Origin: Streptomyces nigrescens
GTDB taxonomy: Bacteria > Actinomycetota > Actinomycetes > Streptomycetales > Streptomycetaceae
Direction: 5' to 3'
NCBI GenBank assembly: GCA_024349765.1
Contig: AP026074.1
Span: 806,001-870,000, forward strand
Length of the DNA: 64,000 nucleotides
The stretch's first letter is position 1, and the number at the start of each line of letters is the position of its first letter. Positions 37,289-45,934 of this stretch are shown piece after piece. The translations under genes were made by a program, and so were the position numbers. The notes under the pieces were generated by a model. That model was given only the letters and a program-made list of their open reading frames with translations. It had not been told where the DNA came from and made no database searches.

Positions 37289-37333
37289 ATTGTAGTGTCA
37301 CCCACACCTGTGGGATACCCGACAAGTGTCGGG
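37289..37333 (-). promoter_or_regulatory. Promoter of the TetR gene with paired operators
   Basis: The dyads CCCACA-CC-TGTGGG (37301-37314) and CCCGACA-AG-TGTCGGG (37318-37333) have centres 18 bp apart, the same spacing as at the P450 promoter. A -10-like TACAAT is at 37289-37294 on the minus strand. Confidence 0.7.
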
Positions 37334-37446
37334 TTCATGCGAGACTTCGCCGGAACGGCATCTCCGACGGTTCACGAAACCCGGCCCGTAGCCCCGCACG
37401 CCCCCAAAACCCGGCAGTTCTGCCGGCCATCGACAAGGTGGAAGAC

Positions 37447-37810
37447 ATGCCCCAGTCAGTCGTCGTCGTCATCGGTGTCGGCGATTCTCCGGCCCAGGGG
37501 CGGCCTATACCTTCTCCAAGGAAGCCAACCTGTTGCGCGTGAGGGCCGCGAGCTCCACCTGGGGCACACGGAACGCACGGATCAACTCCGTGAGTCCCGG
37601 AGCGATCGCCACCCCCATGGGCAGGCGGAACTCGCCGGCGAACACGGGGACGTGATGCGAAGGATGATTGCCGCCTCCAACGCCAAGCGAGCCGGAACAG
37701 CGGCCGACATCACCGACGCCGTCGCCTTCCTCGTCGGCTCGTCAGCAAGCTTCATCTCCGGCACCGATCTGCTCGTGGACGGCGGCGTCACGGCACTCGC
37801 CGCCGGCTGA
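37447..37810 (+). pseudogene. SDR gene with large internal deletion
   Basis: It begins [14 protein letters not shown] (the dinucleotide fold start) and jumps directly to [18 protein letters not shown], the YxxxK active-site helix, and [14 protein letters not shown]. After a frameshift it ends with RAGTAADITDAVAFLVGSSA and GTDLLVDGGVTALAAG. About 150 codons between the coenzyme loop and the active site are missing. Confidence 0.75.
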
Positions 37811-37848
37811 CGTCTGTCCTTGCACGACTGTTCGCCTATCGAGGGGCG

Positions 37849-38010
37849 ATGGCCAAGCGTCTCGGCAGGTACGACCAGGCAGAGGCGGATCTGCTGTTGG
37901 CCAGGCGGTATGCCACGGCCGACTGCGAGATCACTGACATCACCTACAACCTGGCCGCCGTTTATGCCTTGGCCGATCGCCACGAGGAGGCGCTTGTTGA
38001 GCTGCGTCAA
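37849..38010 (+). pseudogene. TPR-like fragment
   Basis: MAKRLGRYDQAEADLLLARR and DITYNLAAVYALADRHEEAL form two tetratricopeptide-like helical pairs. The frame then runs into the antisense of a GIY-YIG relic. It is probably the tail of a TPR regulator or transcription factor. Confidence 0.45.
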
Positions 38011-38034
38011 TTGCGCAGCTTTGGTGGATCAGGC

Positions 38035-38560
38035 TCGTCCGCGGACACTTGGAACTTGGCCGTGCGATATGTCGTCCATCCTCGATCCTGCAAGGACTTC
38101 AGCCGAGGGCTTCGGACGGAGGCCAGGCCGACCTTCACGGCGCCCAGCTCCGGGTGCTCCATGACGTACACCAGCGCTGGGCAGGACAGATCCAGACCCG
38201 CGGAGTGCACGGAGCCCAGCCGTCCCCCCCCGCGCCTCATCGAGGCTGGGGGTAGACGATGTTCCCGCACCTCGTGCACCTGCTGCGCCACCGGTCACGG
38301 GGCCGGCCTGGATACTCCGCCAGCGGCTTGAACCCAGCCTGGCGCATCTCCGGTTCGGTCTCGTCTGCGAGCACCTGTCGCTGCCTATCGGCACGCTGCG
38401 TCATTGCACAGGACCGGCATCCACTCTGTCCCCGGCAGACATTACTCAAGGTCGGCTGCACGGTTTCGTCGCATTGGAGGCAGCAGCAGCAGGTCCAGGG
38501 TGCGGCAGCGCCGGGATACGGGGAAAGCGGTTCGAGGCCAGCTGCGTACATCGCGGCTGC
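38035..38560 (-). pseudogene. Zinc-finger/GIY-YIG nuclease-like protein, frameshifted
   Basis: One minus frame has two treble-clef-like units, AAGLEPLSPYPGAAAPW...C...C with GQSGCRSCAM and QAGFKPLAEYPGRPRDRW with CTRCGN, ending at 38237. Another frame has SCPALVYVMEHPELGAVKVG and SLQDRGWTTYRTAKF, the GIY-YIG-type core (YVM...KVG). This domain order is known in actinobacterial hypothetical proteins. The 3' end is lost at the junction with the TPR fragment. Confidence 0.6.
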
Positions 38561-38832
38561 CGCCACAAGGTCGAGCTGTGCTTCACTCCGACCTACGCCT
38601 CCTGGGCCAACCCAATCGAGGCCCACTTCGGCCCGCTGCGGCAGTTCACCCTGGCCAACTCCCACCACCGCAGCCACCCGCGCAGACCCGGGCCCTGCAC
38701 GCCTATCTCCGCTGGCGCAACACCAACGCCCGCCACCCCGACGTGCTCGCCGCCCAGCGCAAGGAACGCGCCCACATCTGCAGCGAGAAAGGTATCCGCT
38801 GGGGAGGCCGACCGCTTCCAGCGGCAGTGTGA
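38553..38832 (+). pseudogene. IS630-family transposase C-terminal fragment
   Basis: FTPTYASWANPIEAHFGPLR (with the catalytic Glu in NPIEAHF) and QFTLANSHH lie in one frame; ALHAYLRWRNTNARHPDVLA and GIRWGGRPLPAAV lie in a second. A frameshift lies near 38670. The N-terminal part is absent. Confidence 0.75.
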
Positions 38833-39330
38833 TCAGACAGGAACTTCACATATGAGTTCGAGGCCGTCTTCCTCGTCCCATTGTTCTCCGACCTCGACGA
38901 AGCCAAATCCAGAAATCGTGGCCAGGGATGCCGTGTTGTCAGGACTGATCGTCACCCGCACGGTCCTGACTCGGGCTTCTGCAACGGCCCGACGTACCAA
39001 TGCGGTCAGCATCGCTCTGGCGTAGCCCTGACGACGGTAGAGGGGGATCACGGAATAACCGAGCTCCACCATGCCCGCTTCATCCGGCGGCCCATGGAAC
39101 CCGGCATAGCCCACGACGGCACCTTCCGGCTCGGCTACCACGATCTGCGTGAGCCACCCCGCGCAACCCGGATCCGAGGTCAGCTGATTGACCCGGTACT
39201 GCCACACCCACTTTGCCGTGTCGGTGACGAAGTACTCGGTGAGAGCGACACCTGCTTCCGCACTGGCTTGAGCCAGGTCGTCCTTCAGCAAGGCGACCAT
39301 GGTCGTGCGCGATAACTCAACGAATCGCAC
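38833..39330 (-). CDS. GNAT-family N-acetyltransferase
   Basis: 165 residues from GTG 39330, preferred to upstream starts because GAGGGGGAA stands just before it and homology begins at VRFVELSRTTMVALL. The acetyl-CoA motif is ELGYSVIPLYRRQGYARAML (R-R-Q-G-Y-A), and the C-terminal NTASLATISGFGFVEVGEQW is the standard GNAT tail. It resembles RimJ/RimL-type enzymes that modify small molecules or protein N-termini. It is a single gene between transposase relics. Confidence 0.9.
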   Translation of the reverse strand: MRFVELSRTTMVALLKDDLAQASAEAGVALTEYFVTDTAKWVWQYRVNQLTSDPGCAGWLTQIVVAEPEGAVVGYAGFHGPPDEAGMVELGYSVIPLYRRQGYARAMLTALVRRAVAEARVRTVRVTISPDNTASLATISGFGFVEVGEQWDEEDGLELICEVPV

Positions 39331-39514
39331 GGACTTCCCCCTCGTGGAGGCTGGGGCCCGACGCTCGGCTTTGTCTGACACAGCGGGAATCTTCGTGGCG
39401 CGTCCAGGAGGTGTCCAACGGTTTTCACACCGGCCCATGCATACCCGGCCAGATTGCGGCCCCGTCCCATCGACCTCAGCCGCGCCCGGTGAACCTTCCC
39501 GGTCAGAGCACTAG

Positions 39515-40450
39515 GCACTGTCCCATGGGTCGTGTGACCAGACCAGCTTTCACATCGTTCCGGCCGGTGTGGGGCGGGGCGATCTGTCGGATCAGGAGTG
39601 GGCTCGGATGGAGCCGCACTTGCCGAAGAACGTGGAACGAGGCGGGCGTTGGAAGAGCCATCGGAGGGTGATCAACGGCATCCTCTTCCGGCAGCGGACC
39701 GGTGTGCCGTGGCGTGATCTGCCAGCACGGTTCGGGAAGTGGAAGACCGTGCACGACAGGCACCGCAGGTGGTCGGCGGACGGTACGTGGGAGAAGATCC
39801 TGCGTGCCGTCCAGGCCGACGCCGATACCGAAGGCCGGATCGACTGGAGCATGGTCAGCGTGGACTCGGCTTCCTGCCGTGCCCATCAGCACGCTGCGGG
39901 CGCCTGCACCGACGCGCCACGTATTCCTCGACGACGCGGCCAGCCTGTCCAGCATTGTTCAGATGAAGCCCTGGGCCGCTCCCGGGGCGGACTCACCTGC
40001 GAGATCCACCTGGCCGGTGAAGGCGGCCGACGTCCACGCGCGTTCGTCATCACACCAGGCCAGTGGGGCGATGCCCCGCAACTGATCCCGCTCCTCGAGC
40101 GCATCCGTGTCCCGCGCCCGGGCGGCGGCCACCCGTGTACACGCCCCGATCACCTGGGTGGCGACAAAGCGTACTCGTCCCGCGGGAACCGCCGGTATCT
40201 GCGGCGTCGGCAGATCAAGCACACCATCCCCGAGCGCAAGGACCAGCGAGCCAACCGCCAGCGCCGCGGCAGCGCGGGCGGCCGGCCCACGGGCTTCGAC
40301 AAGACGATCTACAGGCGCCGCAACGGAGTCGAGCGAACGAACAATGCCCTCAAGGGCTTCCGCGCCGTAGCCACCCGATTCGACAAAAGGGCCTACATCT
40401 TCCACGGCATCGTGACCGTCGCTGCCCTGCGCCTCTGGCCTCGCTCATGA
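39515..40450. mobile_element. IS5-family element, right terminus lost
   Basis: The left end probably starts after CTAG (39511-39514) with GCACTGTCCC. I find no matching inverted copy after the transposase stop, so the right end seems to have been deleted or recombined away within a few bases of the gene. Confidence 0.5.
39569..40450 (+). CDS. IS5-family transposase
   Basis: 293 residues in one uninterrupted frame, unlike the other IS5 copies here, which need a frameshift. The N-terminal domain is LSDQEWARMEPHLPKN and the WRDLPARFGKWKTVHDR segment. The catalytic triad regions are SMVSVDSASCRAHQHAAG (Asp), HLGGDKAYSSRGNRRYL (Asp) and YRRRNGVERTNNALKGFRAV (Glu in the Y-(2)-R-(3)-E signature). 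It starts at GTG 39569. It should encode an active enzyme, but the element lacks a visible right terminal repeat. Confidence 0.88.
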   Translation: MGRGDLSDQEWARMEPHLPKNVERGGRWKSHRRVINGILFRQRTGVPWRDLPARFGKWKTVHDRHRRWSADGTWEKILRAVQADADTEGRIDWSMVSVDSASCRAHQHAAGACTDAPRIPRRRGQPVQHCSDEALGRSRGGLTCEIHLAGEGGRRPRAFVITPGQWGDAPQLIPLLERIRVPRPGGGHPCTRPDHLGGDKAYSSRGNRRYLRRRQIKHTIPERKDQRANRQRRGSAGGRPTGFDKTIYRRRNGVERTNNALKGFRAVATRFDKRAYIFHGIVTVAALRLWPRS

Positions 40451-40617
40451 CCCGCCGGGCAGACCGTAGCGAGGCTTCAAGCGAATCCTCGTCGCCAGCA
40501 AGGACCCACGTGTCTGTGCGGACTGTCCGGCGGTGATGGCCTCGACGTCACAGGGAGTCGAGGCCGTCACTCGCGATATCCCGGAATATAGGCGGTGGGC
40601 CGGGAGAATCTGTTGCG

Positions 40618-41793
40618 TCAGGAAGCGGGCTTGTCCCAGATGATCAGGACGTAGCCATTGCCGCCGGGCTGCCCGTCTGTGCCGAACAGTCCGCCGTGCC
40701 CGGCCTGCCCACTGCCCTCGGGGCGGCGGTTGATCCCGACCCCGCCGCGCCCACCCTTGCCGCCGTCGCCGCCCGTACCGCCGGTACCGCCGGCGCCTCC
40801 CAGGCCCACGTTCTCCGGGGGTGCGATGTCGGTGTATTGGGGCTTGCCACCCTGGCCGCCCATGCCGCCGGCGGCACCCTTGCCGGGTTCACCGGCCTCT
40901 CCGCCCGGCTGGCCCAGCAGGCCGATGCTGCCGTCGCCGCCGCGTGTGCCGATCGTGCCCTGGCTGCCGTTCTGGCCCTGACCGCCGGCCCTGGAGTCGT
41001 AGCAAGCGCCCGTGACTCCCTCGCCAACGGTCCCGCAGGCCCCTACGTCACCTACGGGCTGGGCTGCACCACCACCGCCGGGCGCACCGGCGTCACCACC
41101 GCGGTAGCGGTAGGGGGGCTCCTCGACGCAGTTGGGCAAGGTATGGCCGGCGCAGCCGCCCTTGCCGCCGTGTCCGCCGGCGCCGGGATGGCCAGCGGAG
41201 CTGCCGTAGACGGAGAGCAGCCAGCGGCGGGCCTCGATGTCGGTGATCGTGGAGCCGCCGCCGATGCCGCCCGCGCCGGGGCGGTAGGCGTCCTGCCCGG
41301 CCTTCCCGTCCTCGTCCTCGGAGCCCGCCCCGCCATGGCTGCCCACCCGGGCGGCGGTGCCGGCCTCTCCGCCCGTGCCAACAGACACCTTCAGCTTCTG
41401 CCCGGGGTGCACCTTGACCCGGCCGAAGGCGTAGCCGCCGCTGGAGCCGCCGTTGCCGCCCGCACCGCCGCCTCCCCCGCCACCGCCACCACCACCGGGA
41501 TGCCGGGCGTTGGTGGCGAGGCTGACAGCGGTGCCGCCGCCACCACCGCCACCACCGCCAGTGGAACCACCGGCGCCACCGGCGCCCGCACCCCACACAT
41601 ACATGGTGATGGACGTGACACCGGCCGGCACGGTGAACTCGGTGTCCCTCCAGTTGTTTGTGAACTCCGCACGGCAGGTCTTCTCCCCGCACGTCGTACT
41701 GTCCGCCTGAGCGGGCGGCGACACGGTGCACAGGGTGCCCGTCACCAAGGGCGCGACGAGCAAGGTTCGAAGCACATGACGAATCAAGACCAA
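40618..41793 (-). CDS. Secreted glycine-rich protein
   Basis: 391 residues. A signal peptide (about 30 residues, RHVLRTLLVAPLVTGTLC, cut at AQA-DS) is followed by FTNNWRDTEFTVPAGVTSIT, an N-terminal beta region also found in glycine-rich cell-surface proteins, and then about 300 residues of Gly-rich sequence (runs of 7-11 Gly, many GGxGG) that thread around short hydrophobic beta segments such as GYAFGRVKVHPGQKLKVSVG. The end is GGNGYVLIIWDKPAS. Pairs of Cys (CGEKTC, CAGHTLPNC, ACGTVGEGVTGAC) suggest disulphides. It is probably structural or adhesive at the cell surface. Confidence 0.8.
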   Translation of the reverse strand: MVLIRHVLRTLLVAPLVTGTLCTVSPPAQADSTTCGEKTCRAEFTNNWRDTEFTVPAGVTSITMYVWGAGAGGAGGSTGGGGGGGGGTAVSLATNARHPGGGGGGGGGGGAGGNGGSSGGYAFGRVKVHPGQKLKVSVGTGGEAGTAARVGSHGGAGSEDEDGKAGQDAYRPGAGGIGGGSTITDIEARRWLLSVYGSSAGHPGAGGHGGKGGCAGHTLPNCVEEPPYRYRGGDAGAPGGGGAAQPVGDVGACGTVGEGVTGACYDSRAGGQGQNGSQGTIGTRGGDGSIGLLGQPGGEAGEPGKGAAGGMGGQGGKPQYTDIAPPENVGLGGAGGTGGTGGDGGKGGRGGVGINRRPEGSGQAGHGGLFGTDGQPGGNGYVLIIWDKPAS

Positions 41794-42279
41794 CTACCTC
41801 GTTCCGTAGGCCAGTTCACTCAGTCCCAGCCAGCTAAGAGCCAAGTGCGAACCCCGCAGAACCACTCGGTACATCAACCACCCGAACGAGCGACGTGCAC
41901 CGCAAGGCGCTGGTCCTGGCGCGCCCGAGACCACGTCCCGGGCAGAGCCGTGCGTCCCGATAGCCGGTGCGAGACCACACCAAGGCCAGCATGAGTCCCA
42001 CCACGCGACCCGGCGGACACTGCCTAGGCCCCCAGGGCCGGGGCAGGCGCCCTGAAGCGTCCTGCACCCTGATCACCAGGCAATGAGCTTGACATGACCA
42101 CTGAGCACTGAGCAGGTGCAGCCTTGTTGCCGCCGTCGCGCATGTGGGTGGGTACGCGGGCAGGTGCGCCTCAGGCGAAGCCGCGGTCTCATCGGGCAGC
42201 TACAAGTGGTTCCCAGGTGCTACGACCCGTCGTTCCGGAGCGCTACGGCCAGGTCAGGTGGCCGGTTGACGGTCCCCGT
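41794..42279. other. Gap without recognisable gene
   Basis: This is the promoter side of the glycine-rich gene and the downstream side of the carotenoid oxygenase gene. No coding frame or terminator stands out. Confidence 0.45.
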
Positions 42280-43680
42280 TCACCGGTCTTCCTCTGGAAC
42301 CCAACTCCCGTGCAGACCCAATGGCACCCGCACCGGCAGGTGGATCCGGGCGATCGGTTCGCCGCTGAAGTCCTGTGCAGGGAGGATGACCAGGTCGGAT
42401 GCGGACCGCTCCGGGTTGAAGACGTACGCCATGACGTACCCGTCATCCTCCGCCGCCGGCGACTCCGCCGCGACGAACACCCCCTCGCCCACGGCTGCAT
42501 CCCGCCCGAACTCGTGCGCTTCCGTCGTTCCCCGGCTCAGATCGTGTTTGAGCAGCGCATTGCTGAACCCCTCGTCCGGCCGGTCGTCTTCCGGGCCGGA
42601 GGGCGGGGCGTAGAGCTCGGCCGCTGCGGCGTAGCCGTACCGGTAAGGGCGGCCCGTATAGCGGGAGTTGAGGCGAGGGAATTCCTGGACCCGGTCATCG
42701 AGGCGTTCTTCCCGGACCGTTCCCGCCGTCAGGTTGATCGTCCACCGGTCCAGTGTGGGACGACTGGACCCGACGTCCCTGATGTCGAACCCTTCGGGAT
42801 GCCGGATCACGTCGACGACGATGTCACAACCGCCCGTGCCCGACCCGCGCAGGTCCTCGTGCGGCCTCTCGTACGCGTTGAGGGTGTGCCCCACCAGGCT
42901 CGGTGTGAGCCCGAACCAGCGCACCTCGCCACCCTCGCGCGGCAGTACCCCCACGCGCGCGCCACGGCGGTCATCCCAGGTGAACGGCACCCCGGTGGAC
43001 AGATGCGCGAGGCTGAACACCACGGGTGAGTCGAAGAGCAGCACATAGTGGTCGGTCAGCGCGAAGTCGTGCATGTACGGGTTGCCGGGGACCGGGATGG
43101 TGGTGGTCCGCCGCACCGTGCCGGAGTCGTTCATCACGATGTGCTGGACGTTATCGGAGCCGTAGCGGAAGGCAAGCGAGTGCAGTTCGCGGGTGCGTGG
43201 GTCGAAGAGGGAGTGGGCGTTGGCGCTGTATCCCTCCGGGGTCGCTCCTAAGGCACAGGGCCCCACCGTCTCCAGCTCGTAGGTGAGTTCGTAGGGACGG
43301 ATGCCGCCCTCGATGAGTGCGAACGTACTGCCCGCGAAGCCCACGACCTGCACGTTCGGCGAGATGTCCAACTGTTCGTCGATCGGGGTGCCGCGGCGCG
43401 GCTCGCCGAGGTGGTCGGCGACCGTGCCGGAACGGACCCAACGGTTGCGGTACCACTCGGCGCGCCCGTCCCGTATGCGTACCCCGTGGACCATGCCCGC
43501 GCCGAGGGTCCAGATGTGCGCGGCGGCGTCCTCGATGCCCAGTGGGTTGGGGCCGTTGCGGAGATAGCGGCCGTTGAGATGGGCCGGAATCCGTCCGGTC
43601 ACGGGCAGGTCGTAGGCGGTGACTTCCTCGGTGACCGGGGCGAAATTCCCCGACAGGTAGCGGTTGCGGGTGGTGGTCAT
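42280..43680 (-). CDS. Carotenoid cleavage oxygenase family protein
   Basis: 466 residues. The four His that hold the catalytic iron are recognisable in SANAHSLFDP, PYMHDFALTDHY, PSLVGHTLNAYE and the C-terminal LGLHGSWVPEE. The N-terminal GRYLRNGPNPLG is a family hallmark. Members cleave carotenoids, or lignin-derived stilbenes, at double bonds with O2. The ATG overlaps the TGA of the upstream TetR gene, so translation is coupled. The regulator probably controls the oxygenase. Confidence 0.92.
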   Translation of the reverse strand: MTTTRNRYLSGNFAPVTEEVTAYDLPVTGRIPAHLNGRYLRNGPNPLGIEDAAAHIWTLGAGMVHGVRIRDGRAEWYRNRWVRSGTVADHLGEPRRGTPIDEQLDISPNVQVVGFAGSTFALIEGGIRPYELTYELETVGPCALGATPEGYSANAHSLFDPRTRELHSLAFRYGSDNVQHIVMNDSGTVRRTTTIPVPGNPYMHDFALTDHYVLLFDSPVVFSLAHLSTGVPFTWDDRRGARVGVLPREGGEVRWFGLTPSLVGHTLNAYERPHEDLRGSGTGGCDIVVDVIRHPEGFDIRDVGSSRPTLDRWTINLTAGTVREERLDDRVQEFPRLNSRYTGRPYRYGYAAAAELYAPPSGPEDDRPDEGFSNALLKHDLSRGTTEAHEFGRDAAVGEGVFVAAESPAAEDDGYVMAYVFNPERSASDLVILPAQDFSGEPIARIHLPVRVPLGLHGSWVPEEDR

Positions 43681-44312
43681 GTTCCTTGTCCTTCGTTCTT
43701 CGACTCGTGCTGGGTGCTGAACGCCCGTGCCACGGCCGCCATCAGCGCGTCGTAGCGCCGGGCACCGTCGTCGGGCGTGAAGTGTCCGGCGATCTCCAAA
43801 CTCACCGCGCCGTGCGATGCCGCCCAGAAGATCTTTGACATTTCACGGGCATCGCCCGGCTGGAAGATCCCGGCCTCCATGCAGGCGGCCACGGCGGCGG
43901 CCGAGGTGTCGAAGGCGGTCTCGGCGATGGCGAGGGCCTCCGCGCTCGGCCGGAAGCCCGGTACGGCCTGCTCGAACATGACCCGGTAGTAGGCCGGTTC
44001 GGCGAGCGCGTGCTCCCGATAGGCCGTCCCGAGGTGGGTGAGGTGCGTCAACGGGTCTTCCGTGCGCGGTACTTGTTCCTGAACCCGGCGCAGCCGCGCG
44101 AAGCCCTCCCGGTACAGCGCATCGATCAGCCCTTCCTTGCCACCGAACATGGTGTAAAGGACCTTGGTCGAGGAGCCGATGTCGGTGGCGATCCGCCGCA
44201 TGGTCAACGCGGCGGGCCCGTCCGTGACCAGCAGGTTGATGGCGCAATCGAGGATCGTGGTGCGCACGGCGTCTTGGCCGGCCCGTAGCGCGTCTTGATA
44301 GAGCGTGCTCAT
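43677..44312 (-). CDS. TetR-family regulator of the carotenoid oxygenase gene
   Basis: 211 residues from ATG 44312. The HTH is ALTMRRIATDIGSSTKVLYT followed by MFGGKEGLIDALYREGF, the standard TetR N-domain; the C-terminal half is a helical ligand domain. It shares an ATGA overlap with the oxygenase gene and has two AACACTGT-type sites upstream (44317-44344), so autorepression with ligand-released expression of both genes is likely. Confidence 0.92.
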   Translation of the reverse strand: MSTLYQDALRAGQDAVRTTILDCAINLLVTDGPAALTMRRIATDIGSSTKVLYTMFGGKEGLIDALYREGFARLRRVQEQVPRTEDPLTHLTHLGTAYREHALAEPAYYRVMFEQAVPGFRPSAEALAIAETAFDTSAAAVAACMEAGIFQPGDAREMSKIFWAASHGAVSLEIAGHFTPDDGARRYDALMAAVARAFSTQHESKNEGQGT

Positions 44313-44316
44313 GAGT

Positions 44317-44344
44317 AACACTGTAGCGCAGAGGAAACACTGTT
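44317..44344 (-). promoter_or_regulatory. Paired operator-like sites before the TetR/oxygenase operon
   Basis: The 9-bp near-palindromes AACACTGTA (44317-44325) and AACACTGTT (44336-44344) have centres 19 bp apart, immediately upstream of the TetR start. The outer arms GTAACA and TGTTAC also pair with each other. Confidence 0.6.
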
Positions 44345-44579
44345 ACCGACCCTGTGCCTGGTCGGCCACGGTTGGGAAAGACCTCGCAGGTGCGGGGTTC
44401 GGCAATGTCCCCACCACCGGGGCCCGTACAGCCATCCCGTACGGGCCGGTGCAGCGATAGCACCTGGCCGTAAGGGGCCTACTCGCTGAGCGTGGTGCGC
44501 GGGATGCTCACCACCGCGTCATAGGCGTCCAAGGCAGGCACCGGCAGGGAGCCGTCGTCCAAGGCGCATGCGGGTCGGC

Positions 44580-44830
44580 TCCGGCAGACCGTGTCGTCGG
44601 GCGTGCGTGCGCAGTGTGACCTGGATGCGTTGCCGCTGCCAACGAAGCGGGTGATCGAGGTCCTGGGCTTCGTGGGGACCGACGAGACCGATCCGCTGCT
44701 GTATGCGCGCCCGTACTGGGTGGGAGCCGCCGGCTCCGGGGCCCAACGTCCGTATGCACTGTTGGTTGAGGCGCTGGCTCGCACCGGGCGGGTCGGTGTA
44801 TGCAAATTGGCTCTCCGCTCGCTTCTCTGA
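44580..44830 (+). pseudogene. Ku-domain (end-joining protein) fragment
   Basis: CDLDALPLPTKRVIEVLGFV, ETDPLLYARPYWVGAAGSG and YALLVEALARTGRVGVCKLA match the central beta-barrel region of bacterial Ku, the DNA double-strand-break end-binding protein. The segments before (ring start) and after are missing. It may be debris of a duplicated ku gene. The remaining gap bases around it show no intact gene. Confidence 0.75.
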
Positions 44831-44965
44831 ACTTGGGGCTGGTCTGTCCCAAGCCTCTGATCCGTAGCTCTCTGAAACCGAATTGGCGATGCCAGAGGGA
44901 TCACAGCGAGATGATCCGAAGAACGAGAGCCCGCTCCGTCTGCCGCCTTAGTACTGTGGCTTCGC

Positions 44966-45862
44966 ATGACCGACACCGAGATCGAGATCACCGCAGACCT
45001 GGTCCGCGATCTGCTGCAGGAGCAACATCCAGACCTTGCAGGACTGGCCATCCGCGAGGTGGCGGGCGGCTGGGGCAACCAAATGTGGCGCCTCGGGGAC
45101 GAGTTGGCCGTGCGCATGCAGCGCATGGACCCCACCCCGGAGCTCCAGCTCAAGGAGCGGCGGTGGCTACCCGTGCTGGCCCCGCGCCTGCCGCTCCCGG
45201 TGCCGACCCCGGTGCGGTTCGGCGAACCGTCCGAACGCTTCCCCAAGCACTGGACCGTGATGACGTGGGTTCCCGGCGAGCCGCTGGACCACGGCTCGAT
45301 CAGTCGCGGCGACCACGCGGCCGACACGCTGGCGGGCTTCCTCCAGGCGCTCCATGTGGAGGCGCCCGCCGAGGCGCCGATCGCTACGGACCGCGGTGCC
45401 CATCCCAAGAACTGCACGGACGGCTTCGAGAACTTCTTCCAGGCGGTTGCTCCCGACGACATCGCTGCCGACATCCGGGCCGTCTGGGACGACGCCGTTG
45501 CGGCCCACGCATGGGAGGGCCCGCCGGTGTGGGTGCACGGCGACCTCCATCCCGCGAACGTCGTCGTCTCGGGCGGAACGCTTTCGGGCATCGTCGACTT
45601 CGGTGACCTGTTCGCCGGCGATCCGGCGTGGGACCTCGCCGCCGCATGGGTGCTGCTACCCGCGGGCACGGCCTCACGGTTCTTCGACATGTACGCGCAT
45701 GCAGACGAGGCGGCGATCCGGCGCGCCCGCGGGCTGGCCGCTATGAAGAGCCTCTTCCTGATGCTCATGGGGCAGAACGGAGATCGGGGCCTTCCCGGCG
45801 GGAAGCCGAACTGGGGACCTGCAGGCCGGGCGGCACTTGATCGTGTTCTGAAGGGCGTTTGA
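44966..45862 (+). CDS. Aminoglycoside phosphotransferase family protein
   Basis: 298 residues. The kinase-like fold shows VAGGWGNQMWRLGDELAVRM (nucleotide loop), the catalytic loop VWVHGDLHPANVVV (Brenner motif HGDxxxxN) and the metal-binding GIVDFGDLFAGDPAWDLA (DxD). It phosphorylates an unknown small molecule; many such genes are house-keeping or resistance-like kinases without a known substrate. It is a single gene with good codon usage, between the Ku relic and an integrase relic. Confidence 0.9.
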   Translation: MTDTEIEITADLVRDLLQEQHPDLAGLAIREVAGGWGNQMWRLGDELAVRMQRMDPTPELQLKERRWLPVLAPRLPLPVPTPVRFGEPSERFPKHWTVMTWVPGEPLDHGSISRGDHAADTLAGFLQALHVEAPAEAPIATDRGAHPKNCTDGFENFFQAVAPDDIAADIRAVWDDAVAAHAWEGPPVWVHGDLHPANVVVSGGTLSGIVDFGDLFAGDPAWDLAAAWVLLPAGTASRFFDMYAHADEAAIRRARGLAAMKSLFLMLMGQNGDRGLPGGKPNWGPAGRAALDRVLKGV

Positions 45863-45934
45863 TGCACGCTTCTTCGAACTTGTTGTCGATCTTGGTTGGT
45901 GATCATGCGGCAGCCGACCTTCGTGGGTTCATCG

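Noticed and set aside
40451-40617. Right terminal repeat for the IS5 element at 39515
   Set aside because: No inverted match to GCACTGTCCC is present, so a complete element is not claimed.
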